This document shows, in pieces, positions 16,910-27,885 of a stretch of 64,000 bases of DNA. Each line of letters starts with the position of its first letter. The stretch's first letter is position 1. Position numbers and translations under genes: made by a program. The stretch lies in NCBI GenBank assembly GCA_018666235.1, contig JABJAB010000019.1, positions 8,931-72,930 of the forward strand, written 5' to 3'. This DNA comes from Ilumatobacter sp. (GTDB taxonomy: Bacteria > Actinomycetota > Acidimicrobiia > Acidimicrobiales > Ilumatobacteraceae). Under the pieces are notes generated by a model. It had not been told where the DNA came from. It saw nothing but the letters and a program-made list of their open reading frames with translations, and did no database searches.

Positions 16910-18832
16910 TCACTCGCTGTGAAACTTGGCGCGGATGGCTTCGGCGACGGCGTCGGGCAAGAAGCTGTGTGCCTGCAGTTCTTCCAATGACGCCTGCTTT
17001 ACCTTGGTGATGCCACCCATCGCCTTGAGCAGCTTCTTCTTGCGGACCTCGCCCATGCCGGCGATGTCATCGAGGGCACTGACCGTCATCGACTTGCTCC
17101 GGCGTTCGCGGTGAAACGTGTTGGCGAAGCGGTGCGCCTCGTCGCGAATGCGCTGCAGCATGAACAGCGCTTCGCTCCCCCGCCGTAGTTCGACTGGCTC
17201 CGACCGCCCCGGCACGTAGATCTCCTCGAATCGCTTCGCCAGACCGGCCACGGGAATCTCGTCGGCGAGACCGAGTTCTTGCACGACTTGGTACGTCGCG
17301 CTGACCTGGCCCTTGCCACCGTCGACAAGGAGGAGTTGCGGCGGATAGGCGAACTTGCCGGGCTTGCGTTCTTTGCCTTCCACACCTTCGCCATCGGGGC
17401 CCGTGCGTTCGCTGACCGGACGGTCACGCTCGTCGAGGTAGGCCTGCAGCCGGCGACGCACCACTTCAGCCATCGCGGCGTAATCATCGCTCTGCCCACC
17501 GACGACTGAGCCAACTTCGTTGACTTTGAACCGGCGGTATTCGCGCTTTGCGGGCAATCCGTCTTCCATCACGACCATCGAGCCGACGTAGTTCGTGCCC
17601 TGGATGTGGGCCATGTCGTAGCACTCGATCCGCAACGGGGCCTCGGGCAGTTCGAGCGCGTCCTGCAGCTCGGTGAGCGCACGGCTGCGCGTGTTGTGAT
17701 CACTGGCCCGCTTCATCCGGTGCCGCGTGAACTCTTCCTTCGCATTGCGCGTGACCGTCTCGAGCAGCGTGACCCGGTCACCGCGCTGCGGCACGCGGAT
17801 CTGCACCTTCGAGCCCCGGGCGAGTTCGAGCCACTCTTCGTACACGGCTCGGTCATCCGCCTCATACGGCACCAACACCTGCTTGGGAACGCCGAGAATC
17901 GGTTCCTCTCCGTAGAGGTTCTCGAGGATGCGGTTGATCAGCCCGCCTGGCGTGAGGTCCTCGACCTTGTCGAGAATGAACCCCTTGCGGCCGACGACTC
18001 GGCCCTTGCGGATGTAGAACATCTGCACCGACGCCTCAAGTTCATCTTCGGCGATTCCAATCACATCGAGATCTTCGTTCTTGTCGGCCACCATCTGTTG
18101 CTTCGAGATTGCCTTGTGCACCGCTTCGAGCCGGTCGCGCAGTCGAGCGGCCTGTTCAAACTCGAGGTTGGTCGCTGCCTGCTTCATGTCGGCGTCGAGC
18201 CGATTGACGATCTCGTCGGTGTCACCGTCGAGGAACTGACACAGCTCGGTGACGAGCTGCCGGTAGGGCATCTCGTCGATCTCGCCGACACACGGTCCGG
18301 AACATTTCTCAATGTGAAACAGCAGGCACGGCCGGCCGAGTCGCTCGTGCTCGTTGAACTTGCTTTGTGTACAGGTCCGGACAGGGAAACTACGCAGCAA
18401 CAGGTCGAGTGTGTCGCGGATCGCGTATGCATGGGCGTACGGCCCGAAGTAGCGGGTGTCTTTCCGTTTGCGGCCGCGCATCACCTGGGCGCGCGGCCAC
18501 TGCTCACTCGATGTCACAGCGAGGAACGGGTAACTCTTGTCGTCGCGGAGCCGCACGTTGAATCGAGGGTCGTGCTGCTTGATGAGGCTGTACTCCAGCA
18601 TCAACGCTTCGACTTCGTTCGCAACGATGGTCCACTCAACCGACTCCGCCGTCCGCACCATTTGCGCCGTACGAGCGTGCATGTTGCGCGGATTCTGAAA
18701 GTAGTTCGACAGGCGTTGACGCAGGTTCGATGCCTTGCCGACGTAGATGACGCGACCATTGCGATCCTTGAACTGGTACGAACCCGGCGCTTCCGGGATC
18801 GTGCCTGCTGGTGGACGCTTGATCACGACCAC
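16910..18832 (-). CDS. uvrC: excinuclease ABC subunit C
   Basis: UvrC makes both incisions in nucleotide-excision repair. From a GTG at 18832 (GGTGGGG upstream) it has 640 residues. In order come the GIY-YIG nuclease domain near residues 15-95 (GSYQFKDRNGRVIYVGKASN), a cysteine-containing linker (CLLFHIEKCSGPCVG), a UVR motif (NLEFEQAARLRDRLEAV), the RNase H-like nuclease with IECYDMAHIQGTN and LLLVDGGKGQ, and C-terminal helix-hairpin-helix motifs (DDIAGMGEVRKKKLLK). The frame is open to 19078, but those residues overlap the divergent rhomboid gene and are not family-like. Confidence 0.95.
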   Translation of the reverse strand: MVVIKRPPAGTIPEAPGSYQFKDRNGRVIYVGKASNLRQRLSNYFQNPRNMHARTAQMVRTAESVEWTIVANEVEALMLEYSLIKQHDPRFNVRLRDDKSYPFLAVTSSEQWPRAQVMRGRKRKDTRYFGPYAHAYAIRDTLDLLLRSFPVRTCTQSKFNEHERLGRPCLLFHIEKCSGPCVGEIDEMPYRQLVTELCQFLDGDTDEIVNRLDADMKQAATNLEFEQAARLRDRLEAVHKAISKQQMVADKNEDLDVIGIAEDELEASVQMFYIRKGRVVGRKGFILDKVEDLTPGGLINRILENLYGEEPILGVPKQVLVPYEADDRAVYEEWLELARGSKVQIRVPQRGDRVTLLETVTRNAKEEFTRHRMKRASDHNTRSRALTELQDALELPEAPLRIECYDMAHIQGTNYVGSMVVMEDGLPAKREYRRFKVNEVGSVVGGQSDDYAAMAEVVRRRLQAYLDERDRPVSERTGPDGEGVEGKERKPGKFAYPPQLLLVDGGKGQVSATYQVVQELGLADEIPVAGLAKRFEEIYVPGRSEPVELRRGSEALFMLQRIRDEAHRFANTFHRERRSKSMTVSALDDIAGMGEVRKKKLLKAMGGITKVKQASLEELQAHSFLPDAVAEAIRAKFHSE

Positions 18833-18940
18833 ATTGTGCCCCACCCGCCGACTCGCCGTGCAGGCCATCGGCCACCTCATTGATGCAGCAGTCCCGGGAT
18901 GCTGGGTCTGTCTCGATCTCGCCAGGTACCGTGGTCGCCG

Positions 18941-19870
18941 ATGTCCGACTACATGCAAGCGATGTTCCGCCGGCGCCCGAACGACGGATGGTTCCGTGCA
19001 GGCAAATACGACGTGACCACGACCGACATCATGTGCGGTCTGGCCATCGCCACGATGTTTCTGTGGGCGGCGAGTCAAACCGCGTTTTTCAAGCTGGTCT
19101 TCTTAGCTCCCGAGGTCCGCAACGGCGAGGTTTGGCGCATCATCACCTGGCCCATCGCGGAGCCACCAGACTTCTTCGCGCTGCTCGGCGTCGTCTTCTT
19201 CTGGTTGTTCGGCCAGCAAGTCGAGGCACTGTTTGGACGCAACCGTTTCCTGATGTGGGTCCTCGCCACCACCATCATCCCGGCCGTGGCTCTGACGGTG
19301 CTCGGGGCGATCAACAACGAATTCGACTTCACGAGCGCCGACCTCGGGCTCGGCACGCTGTTCCTCGGCGGCATCTGGGTCTACGCCGCCACCTACCCGG
19401 GCGTGAAATGGTTTGAAGTCGTGCCGCTCTGGGCGATCGCTGGCGTCTTCACGCTGCTCCGTCTGCTCCAGTTCACCGGTTCCCGCGCAGGCGGCGCAGT
19501 GCTCTTCCTGCTCATCTCGGTGGCCGCTGCGCTCGTCGCTGGCCGTTCGCTCGGTCTTGCCACCGGATGGCCAATTCCACACATTGATCTGTCCAGCGTC
19601 GGCAACGGTTCGGGTGGCTCACCAAAGCGGCGCAAGGCTCCAAAGCAGAAGCGCTCACGCGGGTCGCGCGGTTCCGGTGGCGGAAGCGTCGTCGATGGCC
19701 CCTGGCAGAACGCTCCGGCCCCCACCGCGCCGCCAGTCGGTCCGTCCGCGTCTGATCAGGCAGAACTCGACGGCTTGCTCGACAAGATCGGCGCCAACGG
19801 TATGGACTCATTGAGCGGCGCCGAAAAGAAGCGCCTCAACGAACTCAGCAAACGCCTCCGCAACTCCTGA
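18941..19870 (+). CDS. rhomboid-family membrane protein lacking the catalytic serine
   Basis: This 309-residue protein has about six hydrophobic helices between residues 30 and 205. The loop after helix one (EVRNGEVWRIITWP) is typical of rhomboids. The GxSG serine motif is not seen; the equivalent stretch is LGLGTLFLGG, so it is probably a pseudoprotease. A basic, Gly/Ser/Pro-rich linker leads to a C-terminal helical unit (LLDKIGANGMDSLSGAEKKRL) like that on other bacterial rhomboids. A TACCGT box 8 nt before the ATG suggests a leaderless transcript. Confidence 0.8.
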   Translation: MSDYMQAMFRRRPNDGWFRAGKYDVTTTDIMCGLAIATMFLWAASQTAFFKLVFLAPEVRNGEVWRIITWPIAEPPDFFALLGVVFFWLFGQQVEALFGRNRFLMWVLATTIIPAVALTVLGAINNEFDFTSADLGLGTLFLGGIWVYAATYPGVKWFEVVPLWAIAGVFTLLRLLQFTGSRAGGAVLFLLISVAAALVAGRSLGLATGWPIPHIDLSSVGNGSGGSPKRRKAPKQKRSRGSRGSGGGSVVDGPWQNAPAPTAPPVGPSASDQAELDGLLDKIGANGMDSLSGAEKKRLNELSKRLRNS

Positions 19871-19876
19871 CCCACC

Positions 19877-19913
19877 GCGATGACGTTGTCCCCCTCCGGT
19901 AGGGGGCATCGTC
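19877..19913. repeat. intergenic palindromic repeat, copy A (inverted)
   Basis: It begins GCGATGACGTTGTCCCC and closes with a CCCCCT...AGGGGG hairpin. It is the reverse complement orientation of copies B (20026-20066) and C (21440-21480). It lies just after the rhomboid stop and may terminate that gene. Confidence 0.6.
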
Positions 19914-20025
19914 TTCGGTTGGGACGTCACGCGCCTCAGTCGCAATACGTACGAATTGAGGTTCGCTGCGTCGATGGACGAGTTGGCCCAGGCACACCGA
20001 CTACGACGCCACCGCGCAGCATCCT

Positions 20026-20066
20026 GATGACGTACTCCCTCGCCCGAGGAGGGCAACGTCATCGCG
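20026..20066. repeat. intergenic palindromic repeat, copy B
   Basis: Outer arms GATGACGT (20026-20033) and ACGTCATC (20056-20063) pair perfectly around a GC-rich inner stem near CTCG-cc-CGAG. The right flank AACGTCATCGCG is shared exactly with copy C. The element lies 3' of the MFS gene. Confidence 0.65.
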
Positions 20067-20128
20067 TTCGTGGCTGACAATTTCTTGATGATCGCAACCC
20101 GCGCGACCGGGGATGAACGTCATCTGTG

Positions 20129-21418
20129 TCAAGCGGGGGTTGGGGTTGCTCGCAAACGGGCCGCGGTGAGCCAGGCATAGACCAGCAGGCAGGCAGCGAG
20201 CACCGCCCCAGCATTGGCGAGCAAATGGAACCCGAACGACTGCTTGACGAAGCCAGAGCTGAACGCGGCAAGTGCTCCGCAGAAACTCATCGTGAGATCC
20301 GATGTGCCCTGTACCTCAACCTTTGATTCAACGGGCACCGACGTCGTGAGGAGTGTCGAACCTCCGATCAGGCCGATGTTCCAACCCAGTCCGAGGAAAA
20401 ACAAACCGACGAACATCAATGCGGGCACATATCCGGCGAGCACCGTCGCCAACGTTCCACAGCCGAGTACGACGGCTCCGATCTGAATCGAACGGACTCG
20501 ACCGATGCGCTCGACGGTGCGGCCGACAAAGGGAGCCAGGCCGTACATGCCGACAATGTGCACGGCGATGACAAATGCCGACAAGTCCGCGTGATCGTGG
20601 TCCTTCATATGCGGCGGAGTCATCGTCATCACCCCGACCATCACCGCTTGGGAGATCGCCATCGCTGCGAAGCCCAGCTTCGCATTGGACGATCGGGCGA
20701 TCACACCGACGGACGCGCGCACCTGCTTGATCGGACGCGTTCTGGTCGCGTTCGGGTTGATCCCGCCGACCACCGCGAGTGGGTCCGGCCGAAGCCGCGT
20801 CCAGACCACCGCAGCGGCGACCAAGAAGAAGAGGGTCGCAAAGACGAACGGTCCAATGAGCTCGTCAAGCCCGACGCTCTCAGCGACTACCTTCTCGAAG
20901 GGCGTCAGCAGCGGACCGAAGATCGCTCCGAGCGCGCCGATCCACACGATTGCGGCGATTGCTGTCGCCTGGTGGTCCGGCTCAGCGAGATCTGCTGCCA
21001 CATATCGGCCCTGCAATGTTGAGGCTTGACCAGCCCCGAACAACACCATGCCGATGACGAACAGCGGGAAGAACCTGAGCTGTCCACCGGTGGCCGCGAT
21101 GGCCGATCCGGCGGCACCGATCAGCAGCGCACCGGCCATGCCCGGTCGCCTTCCGCGACGCCGCATGAAAGCCGCCAGCGGGACCATCGAAAGCGCGGCG
21201 CCGAGCGTGAACGATGCCGTGCCAATCCCCGCCAAACGATCTGAGCCAAGGAGGTCGCTCGCCAACAGAGTGACCACTGCGACCATGCCCGCCACAGCAG
21301 CCTGGCCCGGTACCTGTGCCAGCCGCAAGGAGTTCAGGGTGCGGCGCTGCAACTCCGCCCGGTCGACGCTGGCCTGCTCAAGCGTCTCCGTCACCGCTGC
21401 AGCCTTCCACACCGACAC
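20129..21418 (-). CDS. major facilitator superfamily transporter
   Basis: This 429-residue protein has about twelve hydrophobic segments and the MFS loop motif LAAFMRRRGRRPGMAG between helices 2 and 3. The second half has an analogous short basic loop (VGRTVERIGRVRSIQIG). Both halves have the glycine-rich helices of drug-efflux type carriers. The substrate is unknown. The GTG start at 21418 is the longest reading, and starts a few residues in are also possible. The gene is bracketed by two copies of a palindromic repeat. Confidence 0.85.
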   Translation of the reverse strand: MSVWKAAAVTETLEQASVDRAELQRRTLNSLRLAQVPGQAAVAGMVAVVTLLASDLLGSDRLAGIGTASFTLGAALSMVPLAAFMRRRGRRPGMAGALLIGAAGSAIAATGGQLRFFPLFVIGMVLFGAGQASTLQGRYVAADLAEPDHQATAIAAIVWIGALGAIFGPLLTPFEKVVAESVGLDELIGPFVFATLFFLVAAAVVWTRLRPDPLAVVGGINPNATRTRPIKQVRASVGVIARSSNAKLGFAAMAISQAVMVGVMTMTPPHMKDHDHADLSAFVIAVHIVGMYGLAPFVGRTVERIGRVRSIQIGAVVLGCGTLATVLAGYVPALMFVGLFFLGLGWNIGLIGGSTLLTTSVPVESKVEVQGTSDLTMSFCGALAAFSSGFVKQSFGFHLLANAGAVLAACLLVYAWLTAARLRATPTPA

Positions 21419-21439
21419 TCACGCGCCCGATCCCGCCCT

Positions 21440-21480
21440 GATGACGAATACCCCCGCCTGCACGGGACAACGTCATCGCG
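21440..21480. repeat. intergenic palindromic repeat, copy C
   Basis: Outer arms GATGACG (21440-21446) and CGTCATC (21471-21477) enclose a CCCCG/CGGG inner stem. It fills the 69-nt gap between the MFS start and the uvrA stop and has the same orientation as copy B. Confidence 0.65.
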
Positions 21481-21487
21481 GATGGGG

Positions 21488-24427
21488 TCAGGCCAGCATC
21501 GGTTTGAGGTACTGCCCGGTGAAGGATGCGTTGACCTTGGCGACGTCTTCGGGTGTTCCCTCAGCAACAATCTGGCCGCCACCATTGCCGCCATTCGGGC
21601 CCAGGTCGATGATCCAATCGGCGGTCTTGATGACGTCCAGATTGTGCTCGATGACCAGCACGGTGTTGCCCTGGTCAACAAGGCGCTGCAGCACCGTCAG
21701 GAGACGGCCGACGTCTTCGAAGTGAAGGCCAGTGGTCGGCTCATCGAGGAGATAGATCGTGTGACCGGTTGATCGCTTGGCCAACTCAGTCGCAAGCTTG
21801 ACGCGCTGCGCCTCGCCGCCCGAAAGCGTCGGGGCCGACTGACCGAGGCGGACGTAGCCAAGACCCACATCCATCAGGGTTTCCATGTAGCGGGCGATGC
21901 CGGGTTGGTTGACGAAGAAGTCGACCGCCTCGGCGACCGGCATGTCGAGGATCTCAGCGATGTTCTTGCCCTTGAACTCGATGTCGAGTGTGTCGCGGTT
22001 GAACCGGGCCCCGTGGCAGACCTCGCACGGCACGTACACGTCGGGCAGAAAGTTCATCTCGATCTTGATCGTGCCGTCACCTGAACAGGCCTCGCAGCGC
22101 CCGCCCTTAACGTTGAAGCTGAACCGCCCGGGCTGGTAGCCGCGCACCTTGGACTCATTGGTCTGGGCGAACAGCTTGCGAATCTTGTCGAACACACCGG
22201 TGTACGTGGCGGCGTTGGAGCGCGGCGTTCGCCCAATCGGCGACTGATCCATGTCGATGACCTTGTCGAGGTGCTCAATGCCCGTGATCTTCTTGTGCTT
22301 GCCCGACGGCGTCTTCGACTTGTAAATGTTCTGCATGAGAACCGGCAGGAAGATGTCGCGGACCAGCGACGACTTGCCCGAACCGGACACACCGGTAACA
22401 GCGACGAAGTTACCGAGCGGAATCTTGACATCGATGTTCGCCAGGTTGTGCTCGCGAGCACCGAGGATCGCCACCTCGGTCAGGCCACGCGGACGACGGG
22501 ACTGCGGCACCGGGATCTTCTTCTTTCCGGTGAGGTACTGACCCGTAATCGAGTTCTTTGCTTTGCCGATCCCCTTGACCGGTCCCGCGTAGACGACCTC
22601 GCCACCGTGCTCGCCAGCGCCCGGCCCGATGTCGATGATCCAGTCGGCTTCATTGATCGTGTCCTCGTCGTGCTCGACGACGATCACAGTGTTGCCAAGG
22701 TCACGGAGACGCAGCAACGTGTCGATGAGCCGACGATTGTCGCGCTGGTGCAGCCCGATCGATGGCTCGTCGAGAACGTACAGCGTGCCGACGAGCCCCG
22801 ATCCGATCTGCGACGCCAGACGGATGCGCTGCGCCTCACCGCCAGCCAAGGTGCCGGCCGGGCGCGACAGCGTGAGGTAGTCGAGGCCAACATCCAACAG
22901 AAATCCGAGGCGTTCGTTGATCTGTTTCATGACCCGCTCGGCGATCAGCTGATCACGATCACTCAACTTCAATGCGCCCAAGAACTTCGCCGAGTCTTCG
23001 ATCGACATGTCGCTGACTTCGGAGATGTTCTTGTCATTGATGGTGACGGCCAGCGACGCGGGCTTGAGTCGAGCGCCCCCGCACTTCGAGCAGGCAACCA
23101 GACGCATGTAGCCCTCGTACTGCTCACGTGCCCATTCGCTGTCGCTGCCTTCATGGCGACGACGGATCCACGGAATGACGCCCTCATACTCGGTCGAATA
23201 CGACCGCGACCGGCCGTACCGGTTCTTGTACTTGACGGTCATTTTGCCCTCGACGCCATGCAGGATCAGCTTCTGCTGCTTGGCGCTGAGGGTGTGCCAC
23301 GGCGCGTCGAGGTCGATCTCGTTGACGTTGGCAACCGACTCAAGCATCCGCGTGAAGTACTGAGTGTGCGCACTTCGCCACGGCGCAATCGCACCCTCGG
23401 AAAGCGAGGCATCAACGTCGGGGATGACCAGTTCCGGGTCGACCTCGTAGGTGGTGCCCAACCCATCGCACGTCGCACAGGCGCCGTACGGAGAGTTGAA
23501 CGAGAAGTTTCGGTCGGCCGGCTCGTCATACGATGTGCCGCACACGTCGCACGCCAGGTGCTGACTGAATGTGATCATCTCGGGCTCCGCGTCACGATGC
23601 ACGATCTCGATCTCGGCGACGCCCTCGGCAAGGTTGAGCGCCTGCTCGAGTGAATCGGTGAGACGACGATCGATGCCGTCCTTCAACACGAGTCGGTCGA
23701 CCACAATCTCGATCTTGTGGTTCTCGTACTTTGCGAGGCGCTCGTCGCGCTTGAGGAACTCGTCGATGTCGACGGTCTCGCCGTCGATGCGAGCACGCAC
23801 GTAGCCCTGGCCGGACAGATCTTCGAGCAACGTGTCGTACTCACCCTTGCGGCCGCGAACGACCGGCGCCAGAACCTGGAACCGCAAGCCGTCGTCCATC
23901 GCCATAATGCGATCGACAATCTGCTGCGGCGTCTGGCGCTGCAACCGAGTTCCGTCATTCGGGCAGTGCTGGATGCCAATCCGGGCATAGAGCAGACGGA
24001 GCGCGTTATAGACCTCGGTAATCGTGCCGACGGTGGATCGCGGGTTGCGCGAACCCGACTTCTGATCGATCGAGATCGCCGGCGACAAACCTTCGATCAT
24101 GTCGACATCGGGCGGATCCATCTGCCCCAGGAACTGACGCGCGTATGCGCTCAGCGACTCGACGTAGCGGCGTTGCCCTTCGGCGTAGATCGTGTCGAAG
24201 GCGAGCGACGACTTGCCCGAGCCGGAGAGCCCAGTGAAGACGACGAGTTTGTCGCGCGGCATCTCGACGTTGACGTTCTTAAGATTGTGCTCGCGTGCAC
24301 CGCGCACAATGATCTTCGGCTCGTCAGCGACTTTGCGAGCGGCACGCTTCTTCGGCGCTGGCGATGTTGTCGCAGCCGGAGTCTTCGCTGCTCTTGTTGT
24401 TGCGGGGGCGTCAGAACGGGCAGCCAT
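21488..24427 (-). CDS. uvrA: excinuclease ABC subunit A
   Basis: UvrA is the damage-sensing ATPase of nucleotide-excision repair. The 979-residue protein has two ABC modules, each with Walker A (GLSGSGKSSLAFDTI near residue 70; GVSGSGKSSLV in the second), and the signatures LAGGEAQRIRLASQ and LSGGEAQRVKLA. Zinc-finger cysteine pairs lie in CDVCGTSYDE with CATCDG, in CSKCGGARL, and in CEACSGDG with CEVCHGAR. An Ala/Lys-rich N-terminal tail of about 35 residues precedes the canonical IIVRGAREHNL. A TAGAGT box 9 nt before the ATG is a possible leaderless promoter. Confidence 0.97.
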   Translation of the reverse strand: MAARSDAPATTRAAKTPAATTSPAPKKRAARKVADEPKIIVRGAREHNLKNVNVEMPRDKLVVFTGLSGSGKSSLAFDTIYAEGQRRYVESLSAYARQFLGQMDPPDVDMIEGLSPAISIDQKSGSRNPRSTVGTITEVYNALRLLYARIGIQHCPNDGTRLQRQTPQQIVDRIMAMDDGLRFQVLAPVVRGRKGEYDTLLEDLSGQGYVRARIDGETVDIDEFLKRDERLAKYENHKIEIVVDRLVLKDGIDRRLTDSLEQALNLAEGVAEIEIVHRDAEPEMITFSQHLACDVCGTSYDEPADRNFSFNSPYGACATCDGLGTTYEVDPELVIPDVDASLSEGAIAPWRSAHTQYFTRMLESVANVNEIDLDAPWHTLSAKQQKLILHGVEGKMTVKYKNRYGRSRSYSTEYEGVIPWIRRRHEGSDSEWAREQYEGYMRLVACSKCGGARLKPASLAVTINDKNISEVSDMSIEDSAKFLGALKLSDRDQLIAERVMKQINERLGFLLDVGLDYLTLSRPAGTLAGGEAQRIRLASQIGSGLVGTLYVLDEPSIGLHQRDNRRLIDTLLRLRDLGNTVIVVEHDEDTINEADWIIDIGPGAGEHGGEVVYAGPVKGIGKAKNSITGQYLTGKKKIPVPQSRRPRGLTEVAILGAREHNLANIDVKIPLGNFVAVTGVSGSGKSSLVRDIFLPVLMQNIYKSKTPSGKHKKITGIEHLDKVIDMDQSPIGRTPRSNAATYTGVFDKIRKLFAQTNESKVRGYQPGRFSFNVKGGRCEACSGDGTIKIEMNFLPDVYVPCEVCHGARFNRDTLDIEFKGKNIAEILDMPVAEAVDFFVNQPGIARYMETLMDVGLGYVRLGQSAPTLSGGEAQRVKLATELAKRSTGHTIYLLDEPTTGLHFEDVGRLLTVLQRLVDQGNTVLVIEHNLDVIKTADWIIDLGPNGGNGGGQIVAEGTPEDVAKVNASFTGQYLKPMLA

Positions 24428-24522
24428 GCTCGCCCGACTCTACCCGCACGATCGCAGAGGCGAACACGTGTTCAGGATCGTCCGTCACAGCGCGACGCGA
24501 CCGCGCAGCCAGGGGACAGCGA

Positions 24523-25644
24523 TCAGGCACCCCTGCGAATCGGCGGATGCTCGACGAGGTACCGCATGACGTCCTCAGCAGTGTCCGCTGTGCCGATCAT
24601 GGCCGCGTATGTCCGGTCGCCGGCAAGTTGCCTGAGGAGCGGTTCGGCTGGGAGTTGCTCGGTCCAGAAGTGAGTGTCGAGAAAGACCATCGGACTGACC
24701 ACACCGAAGATGTCGTAGTGGTTCTGGGTGGCGTCTTGAAACACCTCTTGAGTGGTCCCCGCTGCGCCCGGAGCGAACACGACGCCACGAGTGGCGAGGG
24801 CGAGGAGGCCGTCCTCGCGGATCGAGTTCGCGAAGTACTTTGCAACATGCGTGGCGAACTGATTGGTCGGCTCGTGCCCGTAGAACCACGTCGGGACCGC
24901 CAGGCTCGCGCCGCCGTCCGGAAACGCGTGGAGGACAGAAAGCCCAGCGCACAGATATTCGTCAGCGTCATGGAAGTCCACTGCCGCGGTGAGCAGTTCG
25001 ATCGATTCGTCGAGCGCAGTGTCTGCGTGCGGCGCAAGCCAGGCACCCAGGTTTGCCGCCTCCATGGCCCCCGGCCCTCCGCCGGTAGCGACGTGCCATC
25101 CCGTGCGGGCCATCGAGCGACCGAGTTCGGCGACCGTGCGGTATGCCGGATCGGTGCGCTGCATCGAATGCCCACCCATGACAGCAACGACATCGCGGTG
25201 CGCTTCAAGGTGTTCCGCGAGTGCATCATCGATTGCGTGATCGTGCAGTCGGGTGGCGAGCGCGTCGAGCAGTGGCACGTTCTGGCCGCGCGCCCACTGC
25301 GTCGTCCACTCGTAGATCTTCGAGTCGAGTGCCGAAGCCTCGAACGAGCCTGCCTCGCCCGGAACCCACCCACCAAGCAGTTCACCTTGGGTATAGAGCT
25401 GCGGCCGATAGGTGTCGAAGGGCAGGTCAGGCAACCGCGGGAACACGACTGCCCCCGAGGCGAGCACGTGCTCCAGCGTGGAGGTGGACAGGCGCGCTCC
25501 CAAGAAGGTTCCGCCAGCACACGTGACCGACTCGATCACATCAGAACGCAGCGAGAGGTCGACCCCCTGCACGACGAGCCCGTCGAGGGTCCCGCGCGCA
25601 TCGAGGACTCGGTCGAACTCCTCGAGTGAATGGATCTCGCGCAT
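24523..25644 (-). CDS. LOG-family Rossmann-fold nucleotide-binding protein
   Basis: The 373-residue protein has the LOG/lysine-decarboxylase-like core. Near residue 150 is VAVMGGHSM; ATGGGPGAMEAAN follows near residue 190, and a PGAAGTTQEVF segment near residue 300 replaces the usual PGGxGTxxE. Relatives remove ribose from nucleoside monophosphates (PpnN, LOG). The first 140 residues form an extra N-terminal domain that suggests the larger PpnN-like group. The function is inferred from fold. A TACGCT box 7 nt before the ATG suggests leaderless transcription. Confidence 0.8.
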   Translation of the reverse strand: MREIHSLEEFDRVLDARGTLDGLVVQGVDLSLRSDVIESVTCAGGTFLGARLSTSTLEHVLASGAVVFPRLPDLPFDTYRPQLYTQGELLGGWVPGEAGSFEASALDSKIYEWTTQWARGQNVPLLDALATRLHDHAIDDALAEHLEAHRDVVAVMGGHSMQRTDPAYRTVAELGRSMARTGWHVATGGGPGAMEAANLGAWLAPHADTALDESIELLTAAVDFHDADEYLCAGLSVLHAFPDGGASLAVPTWFYGHEPTNQFATHVAKYFANSIREDGLLALATRGVVFAPGAAGTTQEVFQDATQNHYDIFGVVSPMVFLDTHFWTEQLPAEPLLRQLAGDRTYAAMIGTADTAEDVMRYLVEHPPIRRGA

Positions 25645-25665
25645 CAGGCCGAGCGTAGGACGAGT

Positions 25666-25680
25666 TGGTGCCTGGCACCA
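25666..25680. repeat. 15-nt palindrome, copy 2
   Basis: TGGTGCC-T-GGCACCA lies 8 nt beyond the uvrB stop (minus strand) and overlaps the upstream region of the LOG-family gene. It matches the copy at 12518-12532 except for the central base. Confidence 0.7.
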
Positions 25681-25688
25681 TGTCGTCT

Positions 25689-27830
<2,142 letters not shown>

Positions 27831-27885
27831 CGGCTCAGTCTAGCCAGCCTCTCACGAACACCCGTTCGCCACCGGTTTCCGTTGT

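Noticed and set aside
17606..18883. Long open frame (425 codons) on the plus strand
   Set aside because: It is antisense to uvrC and has the Arg/His/Val-rich composition of a shadow frame in GC-rich DNA, with no recognisable motif.
19877..21480. CRISPR array
   Set aside because: Only three copies, one inverted, at irregular spacing, and no cas genes.
22271..23653. 460-codon plus-strand frame
   Set aside because: It lies entirely antisense to uvrA, whose motifs are complete on the minus strand.
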